Assembly (NCBI RefSeq): GCF_034119865.1
Contig: NZ_CP139421.1
Coordinates: 2,542,001-2,606,000 of the forward strand
Length of the DNA stretch: 64,000 nucleotides
Reading direction: 5' to 3'
Origin: Algoriphagus sp. NG3
Lineage (GTDB): Bacteria; Bacteroidota; Bacteroidia; Cytophagales; Cyclobacteriaceae
Position numbers and translations under genes: made by a program. This document shows, piece after piece, positions 62,851 to 64,000 of the stretch (position 1 is the stretch's first letter; each line of letters starts with the position of its first letter). The notes beneath the pieces were generated by a model. The model searched no databases. It was given only the letters and a program-made list of their open reading frames with translations, and had not been told where the DNA came from.

Positions 62851-62967
62851 ATGAGTGACAAGGACTTTGCAAAATTGATGGAAATTGCCAAAGAAAGGAT
62901 TGAGGCAGCAAACTATACTCACACCAGTTCAGAGCAGGGGACAATTATTGCTACAGATATTCCCTAG
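62851..62967 (+). CDS. Possible small protein (38 aa) with a strong Shine-Dalgarno sequence
   Basis: ATG at 62851, preceded 6 nt upstream by aggagg, which is unusual in this window, where genes generally lack such sites. The product begins MSDKDFAKLMEIAKERIEAA and ends TIIATDIP. It is short and could be a real small protein, or the beginning of a gene whose remainder is gone. No family is recognised. Confidence 0.35.
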   Translation: MSDKDFAKLMEIAKERIEAANYTHTSSEQGTIIATDIP

Positions 62968-62999
62968 TCGCCCTACCAGTACCCCACAGCAACAGTAAG

Positions 63000-63489
63000 C
63001 GACTATTACGGTCTTTTTATTTTCTTTCCACAATTTCAATTCCTGTATGGTGCGATTGAGAGCCCGTCACCCCTCTCGGTGTAGTCAATACCTCGTGTTG
63101 ACTGGGTGGGATTTGTAATTCCATCCTACTATTCTTATCAATTTGCAAATGGCTTTCTTGACCTCACCCCACCCCTCTCCTGAAGAGAGAGGGCGCTTTT
63201 TTAGTACTATCATCCAGATATCAGAATCAAAAGGTGTTTGATGGTTTCCGGATTTAAGCCCGGATGGACACAATAGAAGTTGGCTGTAACTATTACTTAC
63301 TTACTTGTTTTGGAAATAGACTTGTAGCGATAATTAAAGGGATGCTGAAATTTTTTGATTACATAAATTTTATAAAACACACACGTTGATCCAATCATCA
63401 TTTAGAGTTTGGCAGTGAATGCTTTAAATTAGGTTATTCCTAACCAGTAGGTGGCGGACTCGTTAGCCCGGCTAGCTTTATTAGAAAGA
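63000..63489. repeat. Gene-free stretch with dispersed repeats
   Basis: It holds the cctcaccccacccctctcct / gaagagagagggcgc hairpin, the ggtttccggatttaagcccg hairpin (63244-63264) and the preceding atcagaatcaaaaggtgttt block, also present at 60231-60272. A 62-residue minus-strand frame is made of these repeats. Confidence 0.7.
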
Positions 63490-63795
63490 GTTCTAGGTTT
63501 AAGCCCAGAAGAATGCTCTAAAAGTTGGCTTGTCGTTTTCTACTAAAAGACCTATGTAAGAAAGGGAATAAAACGATGAAAAAACATACCCTGTACAGGG
63601 TATATTTCGCTGATAAGCAGGGAATTATTTGCATTTTTTACTAAAATCCGGTAAAAATCGGTACCCTTCCGGGAAGGAAAGAAAATAGCGGCTCTTGGGG
63701 ATGTTAGGGATGGCTGTAGTGTATGCAGTGGGATGTGCTATGGACTAATGGCAAGTTCGAGCCATAAATGATGATTTTCACCTCACCTCCTATCG
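63490..63795 (+). repeat. About 310-bp dispersed repeat with central palindrome, copy 2
   Basis: Matches 50795-51105 over its whole length. The central element is a perfect 18-bp palindrome ATACCCTGTACAGGGTAT (63586-63603). On its right it joins directly to pseudogene copy D. Confidence 0.88.
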
Positions 63796-63796
63796 A

Positions 63797-63979
63797 GTTG
63801 ATTTCTGAGGAGTTTTTTGTTCCTGATGAGGGGGGCTGACAGGATTACATGAGGAGTGGTTTGTGAAGACACAAACCACGGCTGGGTGACATGACTTTGA
63901 GGAGTTTGAGGAGACGGATGAGGAGGCTACGGATGGAAGGGAGATTGGGGTGTTTTTGGCTAAAGCCTGGGAGGTATAG
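63797..63979 (+). pseudogene. Broken copy D of the small gene
   Basis: Starts inside the gene (LISEEFFVPDE), has the same gaggggggct deletion as copy C and the same GTGGTTTGTG-aaga-CACAAACCAC hairpin insert as copy A, and ends with ttttggctaaagcctgggag and TAG. The ggaatggg repeat follows at the window end. Confidence 0.78.
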
Positions 63980-64000
63980 CAATCCTTTTATTGGAATGGG

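Noticed and set aside
1..64000. tRNA or rRNA genes
   Set aside because: I looked for T-loop-like sequences and conserved rRNA blocks and found none that could be folded into a gene.

Overview
The window looks like chromosomal DNA of a Bacteroidota bacterium, most likely of the Cytophagales/Cyclobacteriaceae type. Evidence for this: three large TonB-dependent receptors, two of them with SusD partners; an ECF sigma/FecR pair; a LytTR two-component system; families largely restricted to the phylum (DUF6266, DUF6520, DUF4468, MauE-like); TAnnTTTG promoter boxes; and almost no Shine-Dalgarno sequences. I see no tRNA, rRNA, CRISPR array, integrase or intact insertion sequence.

Layout. 1-6.96 kb (minus strand) is a sigma factor - FecR - SusC (with STN domain) - SusD - lipoprotein uptake operon under cell-surface signalling. 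7.7-13.2 kb (plus) holds a Crp/Fnr-type regulator, an Oar-like TonB receptor and a secreted nucleotide-pyrophosphatase/phosphodiesterase. 14-17.3 kb (minus) is a LytS-like kinase with its LytTR regulator and three unknown genes. 17.6-20.2 kb is a large secreted coiled-coil/outer-membrane protein. 20.3-25 kb is dominated by about 310-bp repeat units made of hairpins, around DUF6266 and MauE-like genes. 25.2-32.4 kb is a TlpA-like/DUF3738 - SusC - SusD operon convergent with a DUF6520 peptide gene that has a long, structured leader.

From 33.3 to 55.4 kb the window is an accessory, defence-like island: an XRE regulator and a DUF3892 protein; a tight DNA methyltransferase - double GHKL ATPase/histidine kinase - receiver-like operon; a DUF262 + HEPN pair; a translationally coupled pair of a class III nucleotide-cyclase-like protein and an HNH nuclease; a DUF4268 protein; an EcoRII-type restriction-modification operon with an acetyltransferase and a small unknown; an astacin-like lipoprotein; and an HNH - HATPase - STAS-like operon. 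A 37-38 bp direct repeat, which is the end of a decayed DUF3883 gene, flanks the middle 5.3 kb of the island.

From 50 to 64 kb there is heavy decay: several families of hairpin repeats, four broken copies of one small gene, a RecG-like fragment, and a lipoprotein gene split by one in-frame TGA.

Best candidates for something undescribed are the cyclase-like + HNH pair (40938-42511), the methyltransferase - GHKL/kinase - receiver operon (34342-38822) and the HNH - HATPase - STAS operon (53299-55418). All functional statements rest on motif reading; no database search was run.
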